This document shows, piece after piece, positions 1 through 7,356 of a stretch of DNA of 24,931 nt. This DNA is from Phycisphaerae bacterium. GTDB taxonomy: Bacteria > Planctomycetota > Phycisphaerae > Tepidisphaerales > Tepidisphaeraceae. Positions within the stretch are counted from its first letter, which is position 1; each line of letters starts with the position of its first letter. The stretch spans positions 1 to 24,931 of the forward strand of contig JAUJNJ010000102.1 of NCBI GenBank assembly GCA_030448225.1, written 5' to 3'. The notes below the pieces were generated by a model. It ran no database searches and was not told the DNA's origin. It worked only from the letters and a program-made list of their open reading frames with translations. Both the position numbers and the translations under genes were made by a program.

Positions 1-40
1 TTCGCGCAGGGCGTCCGCGCCGGCGTCTTCGCCCGGCCGT

Positions 41-154
41 TCACCAGCCGAACGTGTCGAAGTACCGCTGGTGGATCGTGGCCGCGTATTGGTTCGCGTA
101 GTCTTCCGCGAACGACTCGCCGCGGGACGAGCGTCGCTTGGATCGGGTGGTCAT
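41..154 (-). CDS. Small hypothetical protein, 37 aa
   Basis: A short reading frame runs from an ATG at 154 to a TGA at 41. It encodes 37 residues, with a basic start (MTTRSKRRSSRGESF) and an aromatic-rich end (YFDTFGW). A GGAG Shine-Dalgarno sits 5 nt before the ATG, the best reason to believe in it. I recognise no family. The gene lies just beyond a long inverted repeat at 216-343, which may separate it from the acidic zinc-ribbon gene on the same strand. It could be a real small protein or a chance frame in GC-rich DNA. Confidence 0.45.
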   Translation of the reverse strand: MTTRSKRRSSRGESFAEDYANQYAATIHQRYFDTFGW

Positions 155-215
155 GCAATCTCCAACTTCCATGACCTGTGAAACGGCAACGCGCGGGGGT
201 CATCGCGAGGTCGGA

Positions 216-343
216 GAATTAGCCACCGATCGGGCACCGATGCACACCGATGAGAATGCCGAAAGCGACGTGAGACAGGCGCACGTCGGCCGAACAGTCC
301 CCTGATCGGTGTTCATCGGTGCCCCATCGGTGGCTGAAAATTC
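216..343. repeat. Long inverted repeat built of CACCGAT units
   Basis: The left arm (216-252) carries three CACCGAT units spaced 10-11 nt apart. The right arm (305-343) is its near-exact reverse complement, including the flanking GAATT/AATTC-like ends. The spacer holds a second hairpin, CGACGTG (266-272) with CACGTCG (282-288). The element lies between two genes on the minus strand and has no open frame of its own. It resembles the short-period, palindromic intergenic repeats I associate with planctomycete genomes. It could act as a transcript end, a structured RNA, or a small non-autonomous element. Confidence 0.8.
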
Positions 344-374
344 CTGCGCCGCCCGCGTCGCCACGACCCGGGCG

Positions 375-1112
375 TCAGAACGGGATGTCATCGTCGTTGA
401 ACGGTCCGCCCCGGCGTTCTTCCTCGCGGTTGGACCAGTCTAGTTCGCGCGGCCGCTCGTCGGGCATGTCGTACTTCTTCTGCTCCTCTTCCCACTCCCG
501 GCGGCCCTCGTCGGAGCCCTGGTATGCGGGGCGCTCGCCGGGCTGGAGGCCGTACTTCCATTCCTCGCCCTCTATGTCGTCGTCGTCGTCCTCGTCGCCG
601 TACATCTCGTCGAGCGCGCGATACTTCGGCTCGGCCGGGTCGTACTCGGCGGCTTCGCCGGGGGTGCGGGGGCCGCTGATTCCTTCGTCGTCGTCGTCCC
701 ACGGCAGCGCTTCGTCCGGGGCGTCGCCGCCGTCGGCCTGGGCGAGATCGTCCTCCTCCTCGTCGCCGGCGTCCTCGTCGTCGTCGTCGTCGTAGGACCA
801 GCCGTCGTTGGCGGGGTGGGTGGGATCGATGGGGAAGATGTCGAACGTGAAGCCGGCGCCGGAGCAGTTGGGCGTGGGGCACATCCAGAACCCGTCGAAG
901 CCGTCGCGGCCGCCGATCACGCGCTGGAGCCACATCGCGTCGCTCGTGAACGTGCGGCGGCAGTGCAGGCAGTAGCACTCGCACGGTTCGGCGGGCGGGG
1001 CCATCGGGTCGTCGCGGCGGCGCGCGTCGTCGGCGTCCCACCGCTCGGGCTCGGGCCCGGGCGGCGGCGGCGTGCGGCCGTCCGGGGGGCCGGGCGTGTC
1101 GCTGCTGCTCAT
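375..1112 (-). CDS. Acidic zinc-ribbon protein with an SSB-like C-terminal tip
   Basis: This 245-aa protein has four visible parts. Residues 1-43 are Pro-rich and probably disordered. Residues 44-83 hold a likely zinc ribbon: C48-x2-C51 and C78-x4-C83, with extra C44 and C46. Residues 105-240 are extremely acidic, with several runs of four or five Asp. The protein ends NDDDIPF, and the last six residues equal the tip of E. coli SSB (DDDIPF), the tail that recruits RecO, PriA, RecQ, exonuclease I and others. No OB fold is visible, so it is not SSB itself. The known family is unclear to me. The inference is a nucleic-acid-related scaffold that docks onto SSB-binding proteins. The frame is intact. 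The Asp codons form a (GTC)n trinucleotide tract on the plus strand near 774-793. Confidence 0.85.
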   Translation of the reverse strand: MSSSDTPGPPDGRTPPPPGPEPERWDADDARRRDDPMAPPAEPCECYCLHCRRTFTSDAMWLQRVIGGRDGFDGFWMCPTPNCSGAGFTFDIFPIDPTHPANDGWSYDDDDDEDAGDEEEDDLAQADGGDAPDEALPWDDDDEGISGPRTPGEAAEYDPAEPKYRALDEMYGDEDDDDDIEGEEWKYGLQPGERPAYQGSDEGRREWEEEQKKYDMPDERPRELDWSNREEERRGGPFNDDDIPF

Positions 1113-1184
1113 GCCCTTATCTTTTTGCGGATCGACCGCCCGGGCAAGTGAAATCTCCCGTGGCGGGCGACGCGGCCGGCGGGC

Positions 1185-1190
1185 TACGCT
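1185..1190 (+). promoter_or_regulatory. -10 box of a probable leaderless Nudix transcript
   Basis: TACGCT lies 8 nt before the ATG at 1199, with no Shine-Dalgarno between them. The same arrangement, with 6 nt spacing, is seen before three other genes in this window, which is why I read it as a -10 element. No convincing -35 box is visible. Confidence 0.4.
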
Positions 1191-1198
1191 CCCCGGCG

Positions 1199-1645
1199 AT
1201 GCCCAAACCCGACCCGAGCGAGATCCGCCGCACCGGCGCCGACGCCTTCGTGCTCGACGACGCCGGCCGCCTGCTGCTCCAGTTGCGCTCCGACTTCAAC
1301 CGCTGGGGCCTCCCCGGCGGCTCGATCGAGGTCGGCGAGACGCTCGAGACGGCCGTCCGCCGCGAGGTGAAGGAGGAGACGGGGGTCGACGTGGCCGTCG
1401 AGCGGCTCGTCGGCGTCTACAGCGAGCCGCGGGACACGACCGTGCGCTACCCGAGCGGCGGCGTCGTCCACTACGTCAGCATCGTGTTCGCCTGCCGCGT
1501 CACCGGCGGCGCCCTGCGCAAGGACGCCGAGTCGCACGCCGTGGCTTGGTTCGAGCGGGACGCGCTGCCGTCCGACCTGATGCCCGAGCATCGCCCGCGC
1601 ATCGCCGACGGCTTCGCCGGCGGACCGGCGGCGCGAATCCGGTGA
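1199..1645 (+). CDS. Nudix hydrolase
   Basis: This is a 148-aa member of the Nudix family, which hydrolyses nucleoside diphosphates linked to another moiety using Mg2+ or Mn2+. The full Nudix box is present: G41-x5-E47-x7-R55-E56-V57-x-E59-E60-x-G62-V63, preceded by the usual WGLPGG. The C-terminal W/F segment (AVAWFERDALP) is also typical. The substrate cannot be read from the sequence; ADP-ribose, oxidised nucleotides or dinucleotide polyphosphates are all possible. I chose the ATG at 1199 because the family fold starts about ten residues later and a TACGCT -10 box sits just before it. An in-frame GTG at 1148 would add 17 residues of no recognised type. The gene is intact, with its own promoter, head to head with the acidic zinc-ribbon gene. 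Confidence 0.88.
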   Translation: MPKPDPSEIRRTGADAFVLDDAGRLLLQLRSDFNRWGLPGGSIEVGETLETAVRREVKEETGVDVAVERLVGVYSEPRDTTVRYPSGGVVHYVSIVFACRVTGGALRKDAESHAVAWFERDALPSDLMPEHRPRIADGFAGGPAARIR

Positions 1646-1675
1646 GGACGCTTCAACCCGCGCCGCGCCCGAGAA

Positions 1676-1705
1676 TTGCGGGCGAGCCGCGTCCGCGGCT
1701 ACAAT
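1676..1705 (+). promoter_or_regulatory. Sigma70-like promoter for the Lys/Ala-rich gene
   Basis: TTGCGG (1676-1681) and TACAAT (1700-1705) are separated by 18 nt. The gene start at 1873 lies about 165 nt downstream, so the transcript would have a long leader. The -35 box overlaps a 6-bp hairpin (CGCCCG 1666-1671 with CGGGCG 1679-1684) at the end of the Nudix gene. Confidence 0.55.
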
Positions 1706-1872
1706 CGTCCGGTTCGCTGACGACCCGTTAGGATCGGCGTTGGGCGTTGAGAGCCGGGCGGCAGGAAGGCGCAAGTCTTCCGAGACAAACCGCCGATTTC
1801 CACCTGCGGCGGCCGACGACGATCGCCCCGGACGTTTCAGCGACACGAAGCACACAACGGAGGACCCAGTTC

Positions 1873-2421
1873 ATGGCGAAGGCGAAGAAGCCCGCATCGA
1901 CCGAGCCCGGCGCGGACGCCGGGGCGACGAAGCAGACGGCCGCGCGACCCGCGGGCGGCGAGGCCGGTGCGAAGGCGAAGAAGCCCGCCGCCAGGAAGCG
2001 CGGGAGAACGCGACCGCGTCGGCCGGCGCCGGCAACGCCGGTGGCGCGCGAAGGCCGGCCCTGCGGGTAGCAAGCAGTCGGCGAAGCCGGCGCGGACGGC
2101 GACGTCCGCGCGCTCATCGGACACCTCCCTCGCCGCCGCCGCGGCCGCCGCGATGGTCGGCAACCGCCCCGCCGCCGCCGCCGCCGCCGGCGCGACGGCC
2201 CCGGCCGGCAGCACGCCCAGCGCAAGAGTCGTCGTCGTTCCGCCAGATGAAGGAGAACCTCTCCAAGCCCGCCGGCCAGGGCCTCGGCGGGATCCTCGGC
2301 GACCGGGAACCAGAAGAAGTTCAACTCGTCCTTCGGCGGCAATCAACAGGTCAGCCGCAACCAGACGTTCAGCGCCGACATCAACCGAGCCAGCGTCCCC
2401 CGCCGCACCGGCGGCGGCTGA
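1873..2421 (+). pseudogene. Lys/Ala-rich basic protein, frameshifted
   Basis: An ATG at 1873 has a strong GGAGG upstream (1859-1863). It opens a basic, low-complexity protein starting MAKAKKPASTEPG, with AKAKKPAARK motifs like the tails of histone H1-like bacterial proteins. The frame is then lost several times. A short stretch (SSFRQMKENLSK, near 2237) appears in a second frame. The original frame returns near 2302 and ends in NQTFSADINRASVPRRTGGG with TGA at 2421. The intact product would be about 180 aa, rich in K, A, G and S, and probably nucleic-acid binding. That role is inference from composition only; I recognise no conserved domain. The shifts may be assembly errors, since start, leader and stop stay in one frame. 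Confidence 0.5.
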
Positions 2422-2740
2422 TCCGACAGCGCGGGCGGCGGGCGACACGGCCGGCCCACGCGCCGGCCCGGCTGCCGTCTTCGTCTCGCGCACCGCGGTG
2501 TCCCGACGGCGGCGATCTATGCGCCGCGTCGGCAACGACGTGACGTCGCGGCATTGCCGTTCGTCCCGGCTCGTTCGGTCAGTGAAATTGCCGGTGCCGC
2601 GTGGGTGTGGAGGTTCCGTCGTTCCCGCCCGCCCGCGCGTCCAGTCGACGCTCGGCGAGTGGCCGCGAACGTGTTTCGGCGTCGACGGTTCCGCACCGCC
2701 GGCGCGCGGGGCCGTGCCGCGTTCGATCGCCCTCGGGTTC
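2422..2740. other. Stretch without a recognisable gene
   Basis: All frames here are Arg/Pro/Ala-rich shadows typical of GC-rich non-coding DNA. A GGCCGG/CCGGCC hairpin near 2450-2470 could end the preceding transcript but lacks a T-run. I see no start with a ribosome site and no protein motif. Confidence 0.5.
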
Positions 2741-3203
2741 ATGCAACTCACCGCGGCTTTATTCCATCAGGTCACCTCCGTCCCCGCGACCGAGAGCAAC
2801 CGGACCAACAAGCACGCTGCGCGCCCATCGGACTCCAGGCGGTGGCGACGGTCGTGCCGCTGTGCGACGGCCGGTCTGGAGCGCGAGCCGCCTCCGCGTC
2901 CGAGACATCTCCGCCACCGCCATCGCCCTGCTCCGCCCGACGCCGATGCGCGCGGCGGGCGGCACTTCGTCATCTACCTGCCGCGGCTCGACGACAAGCC
3001 CGCCGCCCTGTTCTGCGAGGTGCGGCACTGCCGGGCGGTGGCCGAGAACCTCCACGCGATCGGCGCGCGCAGTTCACGAAGCCGACGGCCTCCACCTTCG
3101 CGCTCGCGGCGGTCCCCCACGACCAACCCCGCGCCCCGCCCCCGACGGCATCGACGCCGCCGGCGCGGCCGAACACGAGCCGCATCCGCGCCGGCCATTC
3201 TGA
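2741..3203 (+). pseudogene. PilZ-domain protein, frameshifted
   Basis: Pieces in three frames join into one PilZ-like protein of about 150 aa. They are MQLTAALFHQVTS from the ATG at 2741, then VATVVPLCDGR near 2840, then RLRVRDISATAIALL near 2890, then HFVIYLPRLDDKPAALFCEV and RHCRAVAENLHAIGA to about 3070. PilZ domains bind cyclic di-GMP through an RxxxR and a D/N-x-S-x-x-G motif. Here the second motif reads DISATA, with Ala where Gly is usual, and the RxxxR half is not clear. The Y-L-P-R...CEVRHCR-strand pattern is typical of the PilZ barrel. The C-terminus is uncertain; the best ending is TGA at 3203. It may be a real c-di-GMP receptor damaged by sequencing error, or a degenerate copy. Confidence 0.5.
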
Positions 3204-3347
3204 GCTAACGCGATGGCTGTTGGTGTCGTTCGCGCGACGCACACGCCACCGTTCGGCGACCAGCACGTCCACTCCGCCCGTCGCGGGCGATCCAAGAAGT
3301 GCGAGCGATTCCGACTTAGTTGGAGTTGGAGCGACGAACATCATCGA

Positions 3348-3384
3348 CCCGAGATCCCTCGTCGCTGTCGCTCCTCGGGATGAC
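3348..3384. repeat. Imperfect palindrome of the GAGATCC-TCGGGATGAC type
   Basis: The segment begins CCCGAGATCCC and ends CTCGGGATGAC, and the arms CCCGA and TCGGG pair around a GTCGCTGTCGCT core. It matches the general form of a short palindromic repeat seen between genes in many environmental genomes. It lies just past the 3' end of the DUF1275/STAS gene on the other strand, where it could help end transcription. Only one copy is present in the window. Confidence 0.4.
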
Positions 3385-3446
3385 GGTGCCCGGCTTCGGA
3401 CGCGAGACCCGGAGTCGATGTATCCCGTAAGTATCAATCGTTTTAA

Positions 3447-4781
3447 TCACGCGCGCGGACACGAACAACTGAGGTGCGCGTTCTCCACTGGGTCGGCAAG
3501 GCCAGCGCCGTCGCCGCTGGCAGTTTCGCCAACGCGGGCACGCCAGGTCCGGCAACGAACGGCGCGCGGGTTTTCCGCGACCTCACGGAACTTCCGCGCG
3601 CTGGGGTTCAACTCGTACAGCCGGTTCATCGCGCGGGCGATCGCGAGGTCGAGGTCGGGGCAGAAGTTGTCCAGGCCCAGCACGCCCGTGACGCCGGCGG
3701 CGTTGAGCACCTTGAACTGCGGGCGGGTCAGGCCGCAGACGATCAGGTCGCGGCGGCGGCCGCGCAGCTTTCGGACGGCCGAGAGCAGGTCGAGCGACTC
3801 GTCGGCGTCGAAGTGCGTCAGCGGGCTGACGGCCAGGATGATCACGGCCAGCGGTCGGGCAGGCGGTCGACCCAGAGCTGGAAGTCCGGCGCGTGGTGCG
3901 GCGTCGCGGCGCGGGTGGGTGAGCCGGCAGATCCCCAGCGCCCGGCGGCAGCAGCGACCGCACGTCGCCGAGGGCCGTCTCGTCGGGGTCGCGCAGGAGG
4001 TCGAATTCCGTCACGTCGGCGATCGGCCGGCAGTCGACGTAGACGATCCAGGCGAGGAACAGCACCGGCGCGGCACCGCGCAGATCGGCCATCGCACGAA
4101 CGCGAACGTCCCGGCGACGACGCCGAACAGGAAGGAGCCGAAGATGCTCGCCAGCAGCAACAGGCGCAACAGGCCCGGGTGCCGCCGCGACACGCGCCAC
4201 ACCCGGTGGGCGCGCCCGCGCCGCCCGCGGCCGCGGTCCCAGGCCCACAGCGCGTACCGCACGCCCTCCAGGCCGAAGTCGGTGACGACGCCGGTAAGGT
4301 GCGTGGTGCGCACGACGGCGCCGGAGACGGTCGTGATCGTCGCGTTCTGCAACCCCATCGCGAACGAGGCGAGGCCGGTGATCCAGTACGTCGCGGCGGT
4401 GCCGGCGGCGGCGCCGGTCTCCCACGTGCGGGCGACCTGGTAGTAGTCGATCAGCAGCGCCAGCGCGCACAGCATCGCCGCCTGCACGGCCACCGGGAGC
4501 ATGTACTTCGACCGCGCGCCGCGCCGCCGGGCGCCCTCGGTCATCAGCGCCGACGCGACGGCCCCGCCGAGGAAGCAGAGGATCATGTACCCGTAGAACG
4601 TCGCGACGGCCGTGTTCCGCTGGACGAGCGTCTGGCCGAACCGGGTGACGTTGCCGGTCGTGTGCGACGTGGCGACGCCGCAGACGATGAACACGATGAC
4701 GTTCGTGTACCCCGCGACCCAGGAGAGCGAGATCGCGAGCCGGGACTTCTGGCGGAACGAATAGGCGCTGGCGGAGAGCAT
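3447..4781 (-). pseudogene. DUF1275 (YoaK-type) membrane protein with C-terminal STAS-like domain, frameshifted
   Basis: The first ~230 residues, in one frame from the ATG at 4781, are a clear DUF1275 protein. They show WVAGYTNVIVFIVCGV, the signature SHTTGNVTRFG, and MGLQNATITTVSG followed by RTTHLTGVVTDFG, with about six hydrophobic helices. The frame shifts near 4085-4095 and continues as LFLAWIVYVDCRPIADV. It shifts again near 3900, and from about 3845 reads VIILAVSPLTHFDADESLDL, then LIVCGLTRPQFKVLNAAG. That tail has the beta-alpha pattern of a STAS (anti-sigma antagonist) domain: a buried strand, a D/S-loop, a helix, then a second strand. DUF1275 proteins are usually about 220-250 aa and end at the membrane, so this tail is unusual. 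The role is unknown; transport or stress sensing are guesses. The true end lies between 3447 and about 3550. No Shine-Dalgarno is visible. Confidence 0.65.
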
Positions 4782-5239
4782 GCGTTATCGGACGACGCGG
4801 CCGGCGCGGACGCCGCCGGCGGCCCCGCGCGTCAGGGCGCGCGCGGCACGTCGTACGATCCAGTATCGACGCCCGATCGCTCCGTCATTCGCCGAATCAC
4901 CTGCGAGCGTGCCGCCCGACCGGTTCCCGGGTGTTCTCACTCGGGGTGCAGCGAGGTACTCGAGCCCCGGCATCAGTGGCGTGGCCAACTTAGGTGGCCG
5001 CGCCGCCAGGGCCCTGAATTTGGTTTGTTGTCGATGACAGGCGAGTCGCGGAGTCGCTGTGGCCGCGGCGTCGCAAGTGGCGAATCGTCTCCTACCGCGC
5101 CCCGCCGCGTCGGCGCTCTCGCGCCGCTCTTGGAACGAGTCGCGATTCGTCCGATGGGTCGAAGGCGGATGGGAGCCGGAGAACCAGGCGTCCGGTATTG
5201 CGATTACCGTCGCCGGCCGCCGCCGCGATCGGGCCGGCC
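4782..5239. other. Intergenic stretch between divergent genes
   Basis: This 460-bp stretch separates the DUF1275/STAS gene (minus) from the reductase (plus). I see no protein motif and no frame with a ribosome site. It contains the palindrome at 4978-5004, described separately. Near 4850-4870 the minus strand reads GATACTGGATCGTACGAC, which could hold a -10 box for the DUF1275 gene, but without a good -35. Confidence 0.5.
4978..5004. repeat. GGCGTGGCC-type palindrome, copy 1
   Basis: GGCGTGGCCAAC (4978-4989), a TTA loop, then GGTGGCCGCGCC (4993-5004). This is a slightly decayed copy of the perfect 12-bp palindrome at 8397-8423. Both copies are intergenic. Confidence 0.6.
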
Positions 5240-5245
5240 TAGAAT
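5240..5245 (+). promoter_or_regulatory. -10 box of a probable leaderless reductase transcript
   Basis: TAGAAT lies exactly 6 nt before the inferred start codon at 5252. No -35 box is evident at 16-18 nt. The spacing equals that before recO and before the gene at 12760. Confidence 0.5.
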
Positions 5246-5251
5246 GCGGGC

Positions 5252-6178
5252 CTGCACACGGTACCCTTCGGCCGCACGGGGCTGCACGTTTCGCCGCTCG
5301 GCTTCGGCGCCGCGCCGATCGGTTTTCTGAAGACCGAGCAGGAGCGCGTCGGCCAGATGCTCAACTTCATGCTCGACGCCGGCGTCAACCTCATCGACAC
5401 CGCCGCGGGGTACCAGGGGTCGGAGGCGCTGATCGGCAACGCGGTCGGGCACCGCCGCGACGAGTTCGTGCTCGTGTCGAAGTGCGGGATGAAGGTGCCG
5501 GACATCGACGCGCGCGTCTGGTCGGCGGACCTCGTCGCGCAGACGGTCGACCGCTCGCTGCGCGCGCTGAAGACCGACCGCCTCGACGTGATGCTCCTGC
5601 ACTCGTGCGACCTCAAGACGCTGCAAAGCGGCGAGGCGCTGGGCGCGCTGGTGAAGGCGCGCGACGCAGGCAAGATCCGCTTCGCCGGCTACTCCGGCGA
5701 CAACGAGGCCGCCGCGTACGCCGCGACGCTGGCGGACGTGGCGGTGCTGGAGATCTCGGTGAACGTCGTGGACCAGGCGAACGTCGACGCGGTGCTGCCG
5801 GCCGCCCGGGCGAACGACGTCGGCGTCATCGCGAAGCGGCCGATCGCCAACGCCGCGTGGAAGGACCTCGAGCAGCAGCCGAGCTTTTACAAGAGCTACG
5901 CCAAGACCTACACCGACCGCCTCCGCCAGACGAACCTCGACCCCGCCGCCCTCGGCTTCGCCGGCCCGCCAGACGAGGCGTGGCCGGAACTGGCGCTGCG
6001 CTTCACGCTCGGCCAGCCCGGCGTGCACACCGCGATCATCGGCACCACCAACCCCGACAACGCCCGCCGCAACATCGCCGCCCTGGAGAACGGCCCGCTG
6101 CCCGCGCACGTGATGGAACAGATCCGCGCCGCCTTCCGCGCCGCCAACCCCGACGGATCGTGGACGGGCCAGACGTAG
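5252..6178 (+). CDS. Aldo/keto reductase
   Basis: An intact 308-aa NADPH-dependent aldo/keto reductase with a TIM-barrel pattern. The catalytic tetrad is complete: D49 and Y54 (in DTAAGYQGSE), K77 (VLVSKCGMK) and H117 (VMLLHSCD). The C-terminal cofactor strand reads HTAIIGTTNPDNARRN. The N-terminus VPFGRTGLHVSPLGFG is the family's usual first strand and is needed for a full barrel, but the first ATG in frame is only at 5357 (residue 36). An in-frame TAG at 5240 bounds the search. The only plausible start is CTG at 5252, placed 6 nt after a TAGAAT -10 box. Either CTG is a true leaderless start or one base has changed from ATG, GTG or TTG. The substrate is unknown. A hairpin at 6214-6235 ends the gene. 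Confidence 0.88.
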   Translation: MHTVPFGRTGLHVSPLGFGAAPIGFLKTEQERVGQMLNFMLDAGVNLIDTAAGYQGSEALIGNAVGHRRDEFVLVSKCGMKVPDIDARVWSADLVAQTVDRSLRALKTDRLDVMLLHSCDLKTLQSGEALGALVKARDAGKIRFAGYSGDNEAAAYAATLADVAVLEISVNVVDQANVDAVLPAARANDVGVIAKRPIANAAWKDLEQQPSFYKSYAKTYTDRLRQTNLDPAALGFAGPPDEAWPELALRFTLGQPGVHTAIIGTTNPDNARRNIAALENGPLPAHVMEQIRAAFRAANPDGSWTGQT

Positions 6179-6213
6179 CGCGGCGACGGGCGCGTCGAGC
6201 CCACATCCGTGAA

Positions 6214-6235
6214 CCGCGGGAGCAAGTGCCCGCGG
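6214..6235 (+). terminator. Hairpin after the reductase gene
   Basis: CCGCGGG (6214-6220), an 8-nt loop, then CCCGCGG (6229-6235), 35 nt after the stop codon. The 7-bp stem is perfect, but no T-run follows, so it is only a likely terminator. Confidence 0.45.
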
Positions 6236-6521
6236 CCCGAACATCGCGATGCGGTGGTAGGCTCCTTTGTATAGCCGCGGGCGGCGGTGCGCGGTTGTCG
6301 AGGGAACGCCTGGCGGTGCTCACCCGCGTCTGCCTGATCGCCGCACCCGACAGGCGCTCGCATCCCAGTTCAATCGCATCGTCACGCCGGCGCTGATTCG
6401 GCTCAACCGTGCGAATTTAAGACAACCGTAGTGATTACAGTGACCTTCGTCACGAATGGGAATTCGCGCCGACTTGACGATCAAGGTCTCGCCACGGTGG
6501 TGAAGAACCAGAACGAACAAC
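6236..6521. other. Intergenic stretch between convergent genes
   Basis: No gene is evident. Two small palindromes occur: GTGAC-CTTC-GTCAC near 6440-6455 and CTTGA-CGA-TCAAG near 6473-6485. The part around 6410-6470 is less GC-rich than the surroundings. Confidence 0.45.
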
Positions 6522-6552
6522 GGCCCCGGCGGGCAAGGGTGCCGCCGGGGCC
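6522..6552 (-). terminator. Strong hairpin terminator of the lipoprotein gene
   Basis: GGCCCCGGCGG (6522-6532) pairs perfectly with CCGCCGGGGCC (6542-6552) over 11 bp. On the minus strand it is followed by a T-rich GTTGTTCGTTCT. It lies about 125 nt beyond the stop codon at 6678. Confidence 0.7.
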
Positions 6553-6677
6553 GCTAAGGAGTTGACTCGACTCGGGATAGCGGATGGGCCAGCGAGGACG
6601 CGGCCTCCGATCGTTCGGCCGCCGAGGGCGACGGATCGACGGGAGCACCGCGGTCGGCGCGGCTCGCGGTGCGTGGC

Positions 6678-7356
6678 CTACTGACCGCCGGCGCCGCCGC
6701 CGGTCCCGCCCGCGCCGCCGGTCGAGCCGGTGCCGGAGCTGCCCGCGCCGCCCGCGGCGCCGGCGCCGCGGCGGCCGGCCGCGCCGCCGGCGCCGGCGCC
6801 GCGGCCGCCGGCGCGCCCGCGCCGCCGGTCCCGCCCGTGCCGGTGGTGCCGCCGGTGCCGGTGCCGGTGCCGGTCGCGCTGAGCCGGTGCCGGGGCTGGA
6901 GCCGGTGCCGCCGGAGGTGCCCGCGCCGCCGGACGTGCCCCGCCGCTGCCGGAGGTGCCGCTGCCGGACGCCGGTGCCGGAGCCGGCGGTGCCGCCGCCG
7001 GTGGTGCCGCCGTTGTCGGTGCCGCCGGTGTCGCTGCCGGCGGTGCCGCCGGTGCCGGTGCTGGTCGAGCCGCTGCTCGTGCCGCCCGAGCCGGTGCGGC
7101 CGGTGCCGCCGGTGTCGGTGCCGCTGGGCGCGCCGCCGGCGGTGCCGGTGTCACTGCGGCCCATGCCGCTCTCGGTGCCGCCGGTGCTGCCCGAGCCGCT
7201 CATCCCGCCGCCGGTGCCGCCCCCGGTGGTCGAGGTGCCGCCCGAGGTCCCGCCGGCCCCGCCGCCGGTGCCACTGTTGTCGTCGCAGCCGAGCCCGGCC
7301 ATGCCGAGCGTGAGGCCCGCCGCCACGACGAATGCTGCCGATTTCCAAGTTCGCAT
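6678..7356 (-). CDS. Gly/Thr/Ser-rich low-complexity lipoprotein, frameshifted
   Basis: The ATG at 7356 has a GAGGAG ribosome site 7 nt upstream. The protein starts with a lipoprotein signal peptide, MRTWKSAAFVVAAGLTLGMAGLGC, with Cys24 as the lipidated residue; Gly at -3 is not ideal for the lipobox. After CDDN it becomes a long Gly-Thr-Ser polymer (GGTSGG, GGTGGG, TGTGGT). The first frame holds to about 6960, the Gly/Thr pattern then continues in the other two frames, and it ends in TGGAGGTGGGAGGQ with TAG at 6678. The intact product would be about 225 aa. No folded domain is visible. It probably forms a flexible surface layer or a stalk, which is inference from composition. A strong terminator follows at 6522-6552. 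Confidence 0.65.

Noticed and set aside
774..793. Trinucleotide repeat as a possible CRISPR or satellite
   Set aside because: It is the (GTC)n complement of Asp codons inside the acidic protein; no spacers or regular repeat units are present.
1148..1198. GTG at 1148 as the Nudix start
   Set aside because: The added 17 residues have no family counterpart, and a -10-like box lies inside them, just before the ATG at 1199.
3474..5330. A 618-codon plus-strand open frame across the DUF1275/STAS gene
   Set aside because: It has no start signal or domain, and the opposite strand holds strong DUF1275 signatures.
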